Below the pieces are notes generated by a model. That model was not told the origin of the DNA. It saw only the letters and a program-made list of their open reading frames with translations, and made no database searches. A stretch of DNA of 64,000 nucleotides, from NCBI RefSeq assembly GCF_000827885.1, contig NZ_JTKH01000024.1:62001-126000 (forward strand), given 5' to 3'. The position numbers and the translations under genes were made by a program. The stretch is from Vibrio renipiscarius. Lineage in GTDB: Bacteria; Pseudomonadota; Gammaproteobacteria; Enterobacterales; Vibrionaceae. Positions 8,684 through 16,781 of this stretch are shown here, piece by piece (positions within the stretch are counted from its first letter, which is position 1; every line of letters starts with the position of its first letter).

Positions 8684-8841
8684 TATAACCAAACAACTTG
8701 AAGATGCAGGTAGGCGACAAGCGAACAAAGCATCTGAGCATCTGAGCATCTGAGCATCTGAGCATCTGAGCATCAATACGCTATGCGATGAAGTTTGAGA
8801 GTGCCGTCAACACCGCAGCAAGTTCAAGTGGGACGGTTATA
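8684..8841 (+). repeat. ERIC-type element with 8-bp minisatellite core (copy B)
   Basis: The element runs from TATAACC to GGTTATA, a perfect terminal inverted repeat. The left arm (AACTTGAAGATGCAGG, then AGGCGACAAGCGAAC) and right arm (GAGAGTGCCGTCAACACC, then GTTCAAGTGGGACGG) match the ends of the ERIC/IRU family as I recall its consensus. The usual central palindrome is absent. In its place are five perfect copies of GCATCTGA (8730-8769) plus a partial sixth. Confidence 0.8.
8730..8769. repeat. Minisatellite, GCATCTGA x 5, inside ERIC-type copy B
   Basis: Five perfect adjacent 8-bp units are followed by a broken sixth (GCATCA). They occupy the same position in the element as the unrelated 14-bp repeats of copy A at 54646-54700. 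Confidence 0.9.
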
Positions 8842-8846
8842 CAAGT

Positions 8847-8875
8847 AAAAAAAACCCAGCAACAAAGGCTGGGTT
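8847..8875 (-). terminator. Orphan Rho-independent terminator
   Basis: AACCCAGC and GCTGGGTT form an 8-bp stem around a short loop. Only the minus-strand orientation gives a following run of eight T residues. No minus-strand protein gene ends here, so the transcript it ends is unexplained. Confidence 0.8.
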
Positions 8876-9008
8876 GGCAAAAATCAAATCAACGATCTTG
8901 GCAGTGGATTGATTTGAATCATGATGGAGCACAATCACTCTGTGTGCTGTTGCTACATCCTGACGTTTTCACGTCGTTCATGCAGATTGCTGCATACCAA
9001 AAAATTAA
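8850..9008 (-). ncRNA. Candidate small RNA ending at the orphan terminator
   Basis: The only support is a strong minus-strand terminator with no gene in front of it, plus a weak promoter-like pair (TTGAAA at 9025-9030 and an AT-rich block 17 bases further on) that would start a transcript of roughly 150 bases. Readings inside are at most 20 codons with no ribosome binding site. The 5' end is a guess. Confidence 0.3.
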
Positions 9009-9250
9009 TAAAGTAAGCCTCTCATTTCAACATAAAGATGGATGCAATGATTGACGCTTTGTTCATGACATCCCAGCGCATTGGTAAACGCACGGGTCAT
9101 GGCGAGGAAGCTTACTACACAATCGTGCAGTATATTTATTTTTATTATGAGATCAACGTTTATTTTCCAGCTGGTTAATAAACTAATATTGATGAAATGT
9201 TTGCTAAAATCTGGTAAAAGTACGCCGTAACTTAGGGTTGGTAAGAAGAA

Positions 9251-9967
9251 ATGACCGAAAGAAAGCAAGGGCGTAGAAGTGCACAAGATGCTGAGAACAC
9301 CAAAAGACAAATTCTTATGGTGGCAGCTGACATGTTTTGTACTTTGGGATATGAACGAGTGTCATTGCGTAATATCAGTGAACAAGCAGGCGTTTCTCAT
9401 AGTCTGATCCGCCATCATTTTGGTAGCAAAGAAAAAATTTGGCATGCCATCAGTGACGAACTACACAAATTTATGGGCAACTACCTTCATATTATTATTG
9501 ATAATTTGCCTGAAGATACGCCGCCGAATGAACGCCTCTATCTGTTTTCTGTTCGCCTCTTGGCTCATATGCTTCTATTCAAAAAACCTATTCAGCTTAT
9601 CGCAGATGCCGTTCGTCAAGAAGACGCCCTATTCGACTATTTTATCGACCGTTCAGGGCAACTTGAGGCTCTCGTGAATAATATGGTTGAAGAGTATAAC
9701 GATGAACATCCGGACACCCAGGTGAAGATGTGGGAACTCAAATGGCAAATGATCATGTATGCGCATGGCGCAGCCAGTTTGACCCCCTTCCTGACTGAAA
9801 CTTGGTCTGATGAAACGGATGATATTAACCAATGCTTACTCAATCACTGGCAAATGTTCAACCAAATCATGGCCGCTCGCTTTCAAATCCCAGAATCGCA
9901 GAGACTGAATCCAGAAAATGTGTGTGACCTCATCTACCCCACAGAATGTTTCACACCTTCGTGTTAA
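9251..9967 (+). CDS. TetR-family transcriptional regulator
   Basis: This 238-residue protein has an N-terminal TetR DNA-binding domain (about residues 18-65). The helix-turn-helix reads SLRNISEQAGVSHSLIRHHF and is followed by GSKEKIWHAI. The remaining helical region should bind a ligand and dimerise. The start ATG follows AAGAAGAA. It stands alone, with the candidate sRNA region upstream and a shared terminator and convergent helicase gene downstream. The target is unknown; nothing in the sequence links it to the PHB operon beyond distance. Confidence 0.88.
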   Translation: MTERKQGRRSAQDAENTKRQILMVAADMFCTLGYERVSLRNISEQAGVSHSLIRHHFGSKEKIWHAISDELHKFMGNYLHIIIDNLPEDTPPNERLYLFSVRLLAHMLLFKKPIQLIADAVRQEDALFDYFIDRSGQLEALVNNMVEEYNDEHPDTQVKMWELKWQMIMYAHGAASLTPFLTETWSDETDDINQCLLNHWQMFNQIMAARFQIPESQRLNPENVCDLIYPTECFTPSC

Positions 9968-10017
9968 GATGAACACCGCATTGACTCGTGCTTCTTTTCA
10001 CCCGCGAGACCATGACG

Positions 10018-10046
10018 AAAAAAAACCAGCCTAAGCTGGTTTTTTT
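10018..10046. terminator. Bidirectional terminator (TetR gene / helicase)
   Basis: AAAAACCAGC and GCTGGTTTTT form a tight hairpin with A and T runs on either side, between two convergent genes. Confidence 0.85.
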
Positions 10047-10054
10047 ATCACTAT

Positions 10055-11314
10055 TTAACGACGTTTACCGCGTCCTGAATGAACATTCAGTTTGGCTTTC
10101 AGTCTACGCTTCTCAGAAGAGCGACTGTTTCGGCGAGAAGGATGCTCCGGCTCCAAGTCTTCAATTAAACTTGGCTCATAGCCTTGCAGCCATTCTTGAG
10201 GCAATTTTTTATCTAATAAGCGTTCAATGGCTTCTAGCAAATAGATTTCATCACGGCTCATCAAAGAGACTGCTAGTCCTTTTTGCCCAGCACGCCCTGT
10301 ACGCCCGATACGATGAATATAATCTTCTGCTTTGAATGGCATATCAAAGTTAATGACCTGCTCAAGCTGATGAATATCCAAACCACGAGCGGCCACATCG
10401 GTTGCAATTAGTGCACGTACGTTACCCGCTTTAAAATCATCTAGCGCTTTTTGACGTGCGCCTTGACTCTTATCACCGTTAATTGAAGCGGCTTTAATAC
10501 CATCAAGTTTTAGTTCTTTTGCGAGCGCATCACTGCCCTGCTTAGTTTTCGTGAACACGAGCACTTGTTTCCAGTTACGAGAACCGATCAAGTAGGCCAA
10601 CAGCTCCGCTTTACGTTTTTTATCAACCGGGTGAACCATCTGTTCAACCGTATCTGCCGTCGCATTTTGCGCAGCCACCTGTACTTCAGCAGGATTTCGC
10701 AGCATTTTGTACGCAATATCTTTGATCTTTTGATCAAACGTCGCCGAGAAGAATAACGTTTGGCGGTCAGAACTCATTCGAGACAATATGCGTTTCAAAT
10801 CTGGCCAAAAACCCATATCTAGCATACGGTCGGCTTCATCAAGTACTAACGTTTGAGTGCGCTGCAACGTAATGTTTTTGCAATGCATGTGATCTAGCAA
10901 TCGTCCCGGCGTCGCAATCAGAATGTCACATCCTTGATGCAAATTTTTGGTTTGAACATTCATGCTCGTTCCACCATAAGCCGTCACGATTTTTAATGGA
11001 GTCTCAGCAGCGTAAGCCGTCAGATTATCATGAACTTGTTGCGCTAATTCACGGGTTGGAACCAAAACTAATGCCAAAACGTCGTTACGCTGTGGGTCTC
11101 GCGAATAATCTTGTTGCTTCAATCTTTGAATGATCGGTAAGCCAAATGCCGCCGTCTTACCCGTACCCGTTTGAGCACCCGCAAGAACATCACGTCCTTC
11201 AAGGACGAATGGGATCGCTTGTTGTTGAACTTCCGTCGGAGTGTTAAAACCTAATTTAATAACGGTCTCAACAAGAGTGGGCTCAAGGCCTAAATTCGCA
11301 AAGGGTTGTGACAT
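10055..11314 (-). CDS. rhlE: DEAD-box ATP-dependent RNA helicase, RhlE type
   Basis: This cytoplasmic RNA helicase is probably involved in ribosome assembly or RNA decay. Motifs in order: Q motif TEVQQQAIP (residues 27-35), Walker A AQTGTGKT (47-54), PTRELAQQ (87-94), TPGR, DEAD (159-162), SAT, VFTKTK, DVAARGLD and HRIGRTGRAG. The KKRKAELL stretch between the two domains and a basic C-terminal tail (RRNSRSSEKRRLKAKL) fit the RhlE branch rather than DbpA, which occurs separately at 32182-33558. Its start lies about 60 bases from the acpH stop, so the two may be co-transcribed. The family assignment is firm; the subfamily name is less so. Confidence 0.88.
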   Translation of the reverse strand: MSQPFANLGLEPTLVETVIKLGFNTPTEVQQQAIPFVLEGRDVLAGAQTGTGKTAAFGLPIIQRLKQQDYSRDPQRNDVLALVLVPTRELAQQVHDNLTAYAAETPLKIVTAYGGTSMNVQTKNLHQGCDILIATPGRLLDHMHCKNITLQRTQTLVLDEADRMLDMGFWPDLKRILSRMSSDRQTLFFSATFDQKIKDIAYKMLRNPAEVQVAAQNATADTVEQMVHPVDKKRKAELLAYLIGSRNWKQVLVFTKTKQGSDALAKELKLDGIKAASINGDKSQGARQKALDDFKAGNVRALIATDVAARGLDIHQLEQVINFDMPFKAEDYIHRIGRTGRAGQKGLAVSLMSRDEIYLLEAIERLLDKKLPQEWLQGYEPSLIEDLEPEHPSRRNSRSSEKRRLKAKLNVHSGRGKRR

Positions 11315-11374
11315 ATTTTTCAGCTACTCTATCAATTAACGGCTGCGATTCTATACTCAAGCGCCCCATTGTTA

Positions 11375-11962
11375 CTAGCTTTCCCCCGAGAAATCTTGGC
11401 TAGAACGCAATAATGCGGGGTAAAAGGCCGAAAAAATTTGCTGCAGCTCGTCGTAGTGACGCTCTAAATAAGGAAAACACGTTTTAATCGGGGCCATTGT
11501 GGCTCTGCGTTGCGACATTCGAGTCAATGCGATCTCGATGTTGTCTACATCCTGATAAGATTCTAACCAACGACCACGCCACATGTTGTCACTCACGAGA
11601 AGAAAGCGCTCTGGTAACTCACCCGAGGGCGTCTGCTTTATTGTCATTTCGCTTTGTAAACAAAAGTTAGCCAATGGCAGGTCGTGATAATCTGACCAGT
11701 GGGACGCTAGGCAGTGATCCCAAAAAACATCAAGCGCGATCCCTGAAAACCGACGAGGCCCTTGGGGAAACAATTGCTTTGCGCTCGTAATAATCTCTGC
11801 ACTATCAGTATAGCTGTCGACAAAACGATGTAAGCGTATACCCCGTGTGAGTTCAGGTGAATAGACTTTGCTTGGGTCGCCTCTCACAAAGTCACCAAGC
11901 AGGTTACCTAATAGGCTGGAATCACAATGGTGGGCAATGTGGAGGTGAGCAAGAAAATTCAT
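11375..11962 (-). CDS. acpH: Acyl carrier protein phosphodiesterase
   Basis: AcpH removes the phosphopantetheine group from holo-ACP. The 195-residue protein begins MNFLAHLHIAHH and continues LLGNLLGDFVRGD, then GIRLHRFVDSYTD, the conserved metal-binding HD-like pattern of the family (DUF479). I took the ATG at 11962; a GTG six bases earlier is also possible. It lies upstream of the helicase gene on the same strand and downstream of the 36-residue gene. Confidence 0.9.
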   Translation of the reverse strand: MNFLAHLHIAHHCDSSLLGNLLGDFVRGDPSKVYSPELTRGIRLHRFVDSYTDSAEIITSAKQLFPQGPRRFSGIALDVFWDHCLASHWSDYHDLPLANFCLQSEMTIKQTPSGELPERFLLVSDNMWRGRWLESYQDVDNIEIALTRMSQRRATMAPIKTCFPYLERHYDELQQIFSAFYPALLRSSQDFSGES

Positions 11963-12002
11963 AAGCACGACTTTTATAAATAACTTCCTTTATAAAAGCA
12001 CA

Positions 12003-12028
12003 AAGCCAGCGCATTTGCACTGGCTCAA
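12003..12028 (-). terminator. Hairpin between the 36-residue gene and acpH
   Basis: On the minus strand GCCAGTGC and GCGCTGGC pair (one wobble) around an AAAT loop and are followed by TTTGTGCTTTT. It may end the small transcript or attenuate acpH. Confidence 0.55.
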
Positions 12029-12077
12029 CCATCTTGACGATAATAAATAAGAATCTTCGGTTAGAGACCGATGAAGA

Positions 12078-12188
12078 CTACTGTTCTGTCGACTCAGCAA
12101 CGGTTTGTTGGTATTCCGAGAGTTCGATACCGATTTCAATCGCATCAAGCAATTCTAAACACTCTTCGTTATATGTTTGGTCAGTCAT
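12078..12188 (-). CDS. Small protein of 36 residues, unknown function
   Basis: This gene is short but well supported. Its ATG at 12188 is preceded by an ideal ribosome binding site (AAAGGAGGTCAAA). The product is acidic and helical-looking: it begins MTDQTYNEECLELLDAIEIG and ends VAESTEQ, with one cysteine and no membrane span. A hairpin terminator lies about 50 bases downstream. I recognise no family. Strong initiation suggests an abundant small protein. It could be a regulator or partner of the downstream gene acpH, but that is speculation. Confidence 0.6.
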   Translation of the reverse strand: MTDQTYNEECLELLDAIEIGIELSEYQQTVAESTEQ

Positions 12189-12542
12189 TTTGACCTCCTT
12201 TTGTTTGACGCTGAATCACGGGTGTCTTATCGCGTGCATTCAACGATTCCATATTTTCGGCGTACTTGCCGCACACCTACTTTATATCGTCATTAATAAA
12301 ATGACAAAAGTGTTTTACTCAATAACTTTGGTTGCGAGCACACGAAAACGTTTTCTAACCAATAACAAAATCAACCGTAAACTCAGGTGTACACAGGTGG
12401 AATTTTAGCTATACAAAACACTTGACCAAAAGCCTAAGTGACTACAGAATGCAAATCTATAGGGTGTAATTCGCTATTTACACCATCGTGGACAGGTCGC
12501 ACTCTGCCCAAAGCACACACCAACCGTAAAGAATTATATACA
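12189..12542. other. Divergent control region between the 36-residue gene and the tyrosine permease gene
   Basis: This 354-base gap holds a 12-bp palindrome GAAAACGTTTTC (12344-12355) and two TyrR-box-like sites (12376-12393 and 12525-12542). A longer reading of the permease gene would start at 12438 but has no family support. Confidence 0.6.
12376..12393. promoter_or_regulatory. TyrR-box-like site upstream of the permease gene
   Basis: CGTAAA-N6-TGTACA differs at two positions from the known TyrR box TGTAAA-N6-TTTACA. Its location before an aromatic amino acid permease supports the call. A second, weaker match (CGTAAA-N6-TATACA, 12525-12542) abuts the start codon. Confidence 0.45.
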
Positions 12543-13754
12543 ATGAGTAAATCAAAGGTTTTAGGTAGTACTTTGATTATTGCCGGTACTACTATTGGAG
12601 CAGGGATGTTAGCCTTGCCACTCGCCTCGGCAGGCATTGGTTTTTCAACCTCTTTAACCATCATGACGGTGTTGTGGGCGCTTATGGCTTACACTGCACT
12701 GATCATGGTTGAGCTTCATCAGCATGCTGACAGCGACGCCACGCTCCATACATTGGCGAAACAAATTTTGGGTAAAAAAGGCAAATACCTAGCAAGCTTT
12801 GCGATGCTTTTCTTATTCTATTCTCTCTGTGCTGCTTACATCGCGGGAGGCGGCTCTCAGTTTAATCAACGTTTAGACCAATGGTTTGGCCTGCAATTGT
12901 CCGCAGCCAGTGGCACCGTCATTTTCACGCTTTTTGTTGCGGCGATTGTTGTTGTGGGTACCGCAACAGTCGATAAAGTGAACCGCGTACTGTTCACGTT
13001 AAAACTGATCGCAATGGCCACGGTTTTGCTCTTTCTTGCGCCTAATGTGACACAGTCCTACCTGCTGAGTATGCCTATTCAACAAGGTCTTATTGTGGCT
13101 GCGATTCCGGTGATTTTTACCTCTTTTGGTTTTCACGGGAGTATTCCGGCGATCGTCCGTTACTTGGATGGTGATACACCAGCATTAAGAAAAGCGATCA
13201 TCATCGGTTCGGCTATCCCACTTGTTATCTATATCTTTTGGCAGTTGGTGACGCTTGGCGTGGTAAGCCAGTCTGAGTTAGTCGATAACCAAGGTTTAGC
13301 CGCACTAATTTCAACGCTGTCAACAACGGTTCAGCAGAATAACATCAGCGCGATTATTGGATTATTTGCAGACCTCGCGTTACTTACTTCGTTTTTGGGC
13401 GTGAGCTTAGGCTTATTCGAATTTCTAGGTGACAGCATCAGTAAAGAAAAGAATTCGCGCTTAATCACCGGGTTGATAACCTTTACACCCCCAATGTGTT
13501 TTGCCCTTTTCTACCCACAAGGTTTCATCATGGCGCTGGGGTATGCGGCGATTGCGTTGGCGATTTTGGCGATATTTTTACCTGTCGTCATGATTCATAA
13601 AGTCAGACGCACAGTACACAATGATCCGCAACGAAATGTGTCTTACCGTGTCGGCGGAGGCAATGCCGGTTTGGTCTTTTGCGTCGGTGCCGGAGTGATG
13701 ATCGTTTCTGCACAAATCTTAATTACACTAGGGGTCTTACCCGCTTTGGGTTAG
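12543..13754 (+). CDS. tyrP: Aromatic amino acid permease (tyrosine transporter type, HAAAP family)
   Basis: This inner-membrane proton-coupled importer has 403 residues and about 11 membrane segments. The N-terminal signature LGSTLIIAGTTIGAGMLALP is diagnostic of the hydroxy/aromatic amino acid permease family. The later segment SFGFHGSIPAIVRYL also fits. The TyrP-like length and the TyrR-like boxes upstream favour tyrosine as substrate, but Mtr- or TnaB-type tryptophan transport cannot be excluded. I chose the ATG at 12543 for family alignment; its ribosome binding site is weak. It is monocistronic and ends before a strong terminator. Confidence 0.82.
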   Translation: MSKSKVLGSTLIIAGTTIGAGMLALPLASAGIGFSTSLTIMTVLWALMAYTALIMVELHQHADSDATLHTLAKQILGKKGKYLASFAMLFLFYSLCAAYIAGGGSQFNQRLDQWFGLQLSAASGTVIFTLFVAAIVVVGTATVDKVNRVLFTLKLIAMATVLLFLAPNVTQSYLLSMPIQQGLIVAAIPVIFTSFGFHGSIPAIVRYLDGDTPALRKAIIIGSAIPLVIYIFWQLVTLGVVSQSELVDNQGLAALISTLSTTVQQNNISAIIGLFADLALLTSFLGVSLGLFEFLGDSISKEKNSRLITGLITFTPPMCFALFYPQGFIMALGYAAIALAILAIFLPVVMIHKVRRTVHNDPQRNVSYRVGGGNAGLVFCVGAGVMIVSAQILITLGVLPALG

Positions 13755-13820
13755 TGGCTTTGGGTTAGTGGCATTATCTTTGTTCATTGTCCCATTCCTT
13801 TGGGTGTAAGCCTGTTGAAA

Positions 13821-13848
13821 GGAGCGTACTTCTCTACGCTCCTTTTTT
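13821..13848 (+). terminator. Terminator of the permease gene
   Basis: GGAGCGTA and ACGCTCC pair around a short loop and run into TTTTTT. Confidence 0.85.
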
Positions 13849-13878
13849 AATTTCTATACGCTCCTTTTTATATTGGTC

Positions 13879-13946
13879 TATATCCGTTCTACTGACGTTG
13901 CAGCGGTGGTAACTGGCACTCTCAAACCTCATCGCATCGCGTATCT
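13879..13946 (-). repeat. ERIC-type element, right half only (copy D)
   Basis: Read on the minus strand this has GATACGCGATGCGATGAGG, then TTTGAGAGTGCC, then CACCGCTGCAACG and the end GGATATA. These match the right half of the complete copies at 8684-8841 and 54604-54771. The left half is missing. Confidence 0.7.
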
Positions 13947-14042
13947 ATTCTCTATTTTTGGGGGCCAAAAGGCCCTAGCTGAGCATTATCGCCGAGAATC
14001 ATGTACCATTTAGAGACTATGCTCAGTGTTATCGGTGATTTA

Positions 14043-15929
14043 ATGGAAGCGGAACTCCTTGAAATAAAGCATTTCTTATCGCAACACCCTCCTTTTGATG
14101 AACTCGAAGATGATGTACTAAACGACATCTGCCACCATGTCGAAATCGCCTATTACCGCGAAGACACCCCCATTATTCATTTTGGCGATCATATTCATGA
14201 TCTCTATATGGTCCGGAGTGGTGTTGTTGAAGTCAATCGACGCAATGGCGAATTGTATAATCGCCTTGATGAAGGCGCGCTCTTCGGTCAAATGGGACTG
14301 CTCACCAACAACAAGGTTCGATTCCCCGCCAAGGCGGTGAAAGACTCGCTGATCTATTGTATTCCTGAAGTGATGTTTCAGACGCTCTACGACAACCACG
14401 AAGTCTTCGCGGATTTTGTCGAAGTCGAGCATAACAACCGTTTAAGACAAGCGGTCTCGTCTTCAAGCAATGATAATGATTTATCCACGTCAAAAGTACG
14501 CACACTGCTGACCAACGCTGCTCCTTCAGTCAGTACACATGAAACCATCCAAAATGCAGCTATTAAAATGGCGAACGAACACGTATCGTCGCTGCTAATT
14601 ATCGATCCCAACATTGCTGATAACGATGATGACACATCGGGTTTAGTGGGCATCATTACCGATCGCGATTTATGCACCCGCGTGTTAGCGCAAGGTATTA
14701 ACCCAAATGACCCTGTTTCATCGGTGATGACCACGGAAGTCATTTCTCTTGACCATAACGCCTATGTCTATGAAGCCATGCTCACGATGTTGCGTTACAA
14801 CGTCCATCACCTGCCGGTGTTAAAAGATCGTCATCCGATTGGAATCATAGAAACGACGGACATTGTCCGTTATGAATCACAAAACTCCCTGTTACTTGTC
14901 AGCAGTATCTTCCAACAAACCAGCGTTGAAGACTTGGCGACACTCTCTGAACAAGTGAAAGACAGCTTTGTCCGTTTAGTCAATGAAGACGCGAACTCAC
15001 ACATGGTTGGCAGCGCCATGTCGGTGATTGGACGCAGCTTTAAACAACGTATTATCGAATTGTCAGAAGAGCAACTTGGGCCATCGCCGATCCCGTTTTG
15101 TTTTTTAGCGCTCGGTTCAATGGGGAGAGATGAGCAATTGCTCGTCACCGATCAAGACAACGCAATTATTCTCGACAACAGCTATGACGAAGCCTTGCAC
15201 GGCGAGTATTTTTCTAGCATGGCAACCTTGGTGTGTGATGGTCTCGCTAAATGCGGCTATACCTATTGCACTGGTGATATTATGGCAACAAACCCTGACT
15301 GGCGAATGACACGCAATGAATGGGAAGAGTGCTTTGCTGACTGGATTGATAACCCGAACCCGAAAGCCTTATTGAATGCATCGATCTTTTTCGACCTTGA
15401 TGGCGTTTATGGGCGCTTAAAGTGGGCGGAACAATTGAATGGGTTCATTATTCGTCGGGCGAGAAAGAACAATCGCTTCCTGGCCTGCCTTGCCCGCAAT
15501 GCGCTTAATCGAACCCCTCCGTTGGGCTTTTTCAAAGACTTCGTGGTGGAAAAAGATGGCCAGCATAAAAATTCAATCAACCTTAAACGACGTGGGACCG
15601 CTCCCCTGGCCGATCTGGTTCGTGTTCATGCCTTAGCGGTTGGCTCTCGTGCACAAAATTCATTTGAGCGTTTGGATGATATTCACGATGCGGCCATTCT
15701 TCCCAAAGAAAAAGCCCATGCGCTGCGTGATGCTTTGGAGTTTATTTCGATGGTTCGCATCCGACATCAAGCCTTAGACGTAGAGAATGGCATTGAGCCG
15801 GACAACAATATCGAACCGGAAAACCTTTCTGAATTTGAGCGCCGAAACTTGAAAGATGCCTTTCAAGTCTTAAGTAATGCGCAAAATTTCTTAAAATTTC
15901 GTTATCAAGGCAACAGTGGATTAAAGTGA
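14043..15929 (+). CDS. cNMP-binding / CBS-pair / DUF294 nucleotidyltransferase-like protein
   Basis: This is a cytoplasmic signalling protein of 628 residues with four parts. Residues 10-130 form a cyclic-nucleotide-binding beta-roll (LYMVRSGVVEV, LFGQMGLL). Residues about 150-275 form a CBS pair (VGIITDRDLCTRVL, HHLPVLKDRHPIGIIETTDI). Residues about 320-450 form the DUF294 nucleotidyltransferase-like domain with GSMGRDEQLLVTDQDNAII, whose GS...DxD pattern is intact. The rest is the DUF294 C-terminal helical region. I prefer the ATG at 14043, preceded by GGTGA; in-frame ATGs at 14001 and 14019 are also open. The exonuclease gene follows after six bases, so the two form an operon. Its ligand and substrate are unknown. 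Confidence 0.85.
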   Translation: MEAELLEIKHFLSQHPPFDELEDDVLNDICHHVEIAYYREDTPIIHFGDHIHDLYMVRSGVVEVNRRNGELYNRLDEGALFGQMGLLTNNKVRFPAKAVKDSLIYCIPEVMFQTLYDNHEVFADFVEVEHNNRLRQAVSSSSNDNDLSTSKVRTLLTNAAPSVSTHETIQNAAIKMANEHVSSLLIIDPNIADNDDDTSGLVGIITDRDLCTRVLAQGINPNDPVSSVMTTEVISLDHNAYVYEAMLTMLRYNVHHLPVLKDRHPIGIIETTDIVRYESQNSLLLVSSIFQQTSVEDLATLSEQVKDSFVRLVNEDANSHMVGSAMSVIGRSFKQRIIELSEEQLGPSPIPFCFLALGSMGRDEQLLVTDQDNAIILDNSYDEALHGEYFSSMATLVCDGLAKCGYTYCTGDIMATNPDWRMTRNEWEECFADWIDNPNPKALLNASIFFDLDGVYGRLKWAEQLNGFIIRRARKNNRFLACLARNALNRTPPLGFFKDFVVEKDGQHKNSINLKRRGTAPLADLVRVHALAVGSRAQNSFERLDDIHDAAILPKEKAHALRDALEFISMVRIRHQALDVENGIEPDNNIEPENLSEFERRNLKDAFQVLSNAQNFLKFRYQGNSGLK

Positions 15930-15935
15930 CGCATA

Positions 15936-16655
15936 ATGATCAAACGACTGACGCAATCGCCAGTGATTCATTGGCCTAATAAATATGCTCTCAAAACGCA
16001 ACGCAGCCGAAGCGAGTCGCTGACCCATTTTTATCAGCAAGGTCTGCCGGAAGCTAACTGCCCGTTAGAAAATGTCCGATTTCTCGCGATGGATTTCGAG
16101 ACCACAGGATTGAACCCGAATACAGACGACATTATAACGATTGGCACCGTGCCGTTTGATCTCAATCGAATTTACCTCAATCAAGCGCGCCATTGGACGG
16201 TTAAGCCCCGCAAACAGTTGGATGAGCATTCCGTCGTCATTCATGGCATCACTCACAGTGACTTAATTGATGCGCCTGATTTAAGTGAAATCTATCCAGA
16301 AGTGTTAGAGCAAATGGCGGGCAAGATCATGGTCGTGCACTACAAGCGCATCGAACGAGAATTTTTTGATCGCGCATTGCAAGAACGCATTCAAGAAGGC
16401 ATTGAATTTCCGGTTGTTGATACGATGGCCATTGAAACTCGCATCCAACAACGCAACTATGGCGGGCTATGGAACAAATTACGGGGTATTACGCCTCAAT
16501 CCGTTAGGTTGGGAAGAGCGCGAACACGCTATAACCTTCCCCCCTATACACCTCATCATGCCTTGACCGATGCGATCGCGACTGCGGAATTATTACAAGC
16601 GCAGATCGCTTACCATTATTCACCTAACAGCCCGATTGGGGCCATTTGGGAGTAA
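15936..16655 (+). CDS. 3'-5' exonuclease, DnaQ/DEDDh fold
   Basis: This 239-residue protein has the DEDDh exonuclease motifs: MDFETTGL (Asp53, Glu55), an HYKRIEREFFD segment for motif II, and HHALTDAIATAEL for motif III with the catalytic His and Asp. It resembles the DNA polymerase III epsilon fold, but the N-terminal 45 residues and lone context suggest a stand-alone nuclease. It sits six bases after the cNMP/CBS/DUF294 gene, a pairing seen in many gammaproteobacteria. That the two act together is inference. Confidence 0.87.
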   Translation: MIKRLTQSPVIHWPNKYALKTQRSRSESLTHFYQQGLPEANCPLENVRFLAMDFETTGLNPNTDDIITIGTVPFDLNRIYLNQARHWTVKPRKQLDEHSVVIHGITHSDLIDAPDLSEIYPEVLEQMAGKIMVVHYKRIEREFFDRALQERIQEGIEFPVVDTMAIETRIQQRNYGGLWNKLRGITPQSVRLGRARTRYNLPPYTPHHALTDAIATAELLQAQIAYHYSPNSPIGAIWE

Positions 16656-16710
16656 ATATCGGTTTCTACTCACCGTTTACCGCCCTCTCTACTCCGTGTG
16701 TTTTATAATC

Positions 16711-16740
16711 AAAAAGGGACGCTTAACGTCCCTTTGTTTT
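16711..16740. terminator. Bidirectional terminator (exonuclease / BCCT)
   Basis: GGGACG and CGTCCC pair around CTTAA, with A-rich and T-rich flanks, between convergent genes. Confidence 0.85.
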
Positions 16741-16781
16741 CAGCACTCAGTGCCCTATTTGTAGATTGCCTTACAACGGCA

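Larger units (their letters stand above)
8123..9250. other. Long non-coding interval between phaB and the TetR gene
   Basis: The first 550 bases are AT-rich and hold no convincing gene or clear promoter for phaB, although the phaB promoter must be here. An ERIC-type element follows (8684-8841), then an orphan minus-strand terminator (8847-8875) and a candidate small RNA. Short readings through the region begin inside the repeat or lack ribosome binding sites. Confidence 0.7.

Noticed and set aside
8730..8769. Regular short repeats reminiscent of a CRISPR array
   Set aside because: The 8-bp units are directly adjacent with no spacers, and no cas genes are present. It is a minisatellite inside an ERIC-type element.
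8788..9054. 88-residue plus-strand reading
   Set aside because: Its start and first 18 codons lie in the ERIC-type repeat and it then crosses a terminator hairpin. No ribosome binding site and no family resemblance.
9005..9310. 101-residue minus-strand reading overlapping the TetR start
   Set aside because: It runs antisense into the TetR gene, with low-complexity hydrophobic composition and no initiation site.
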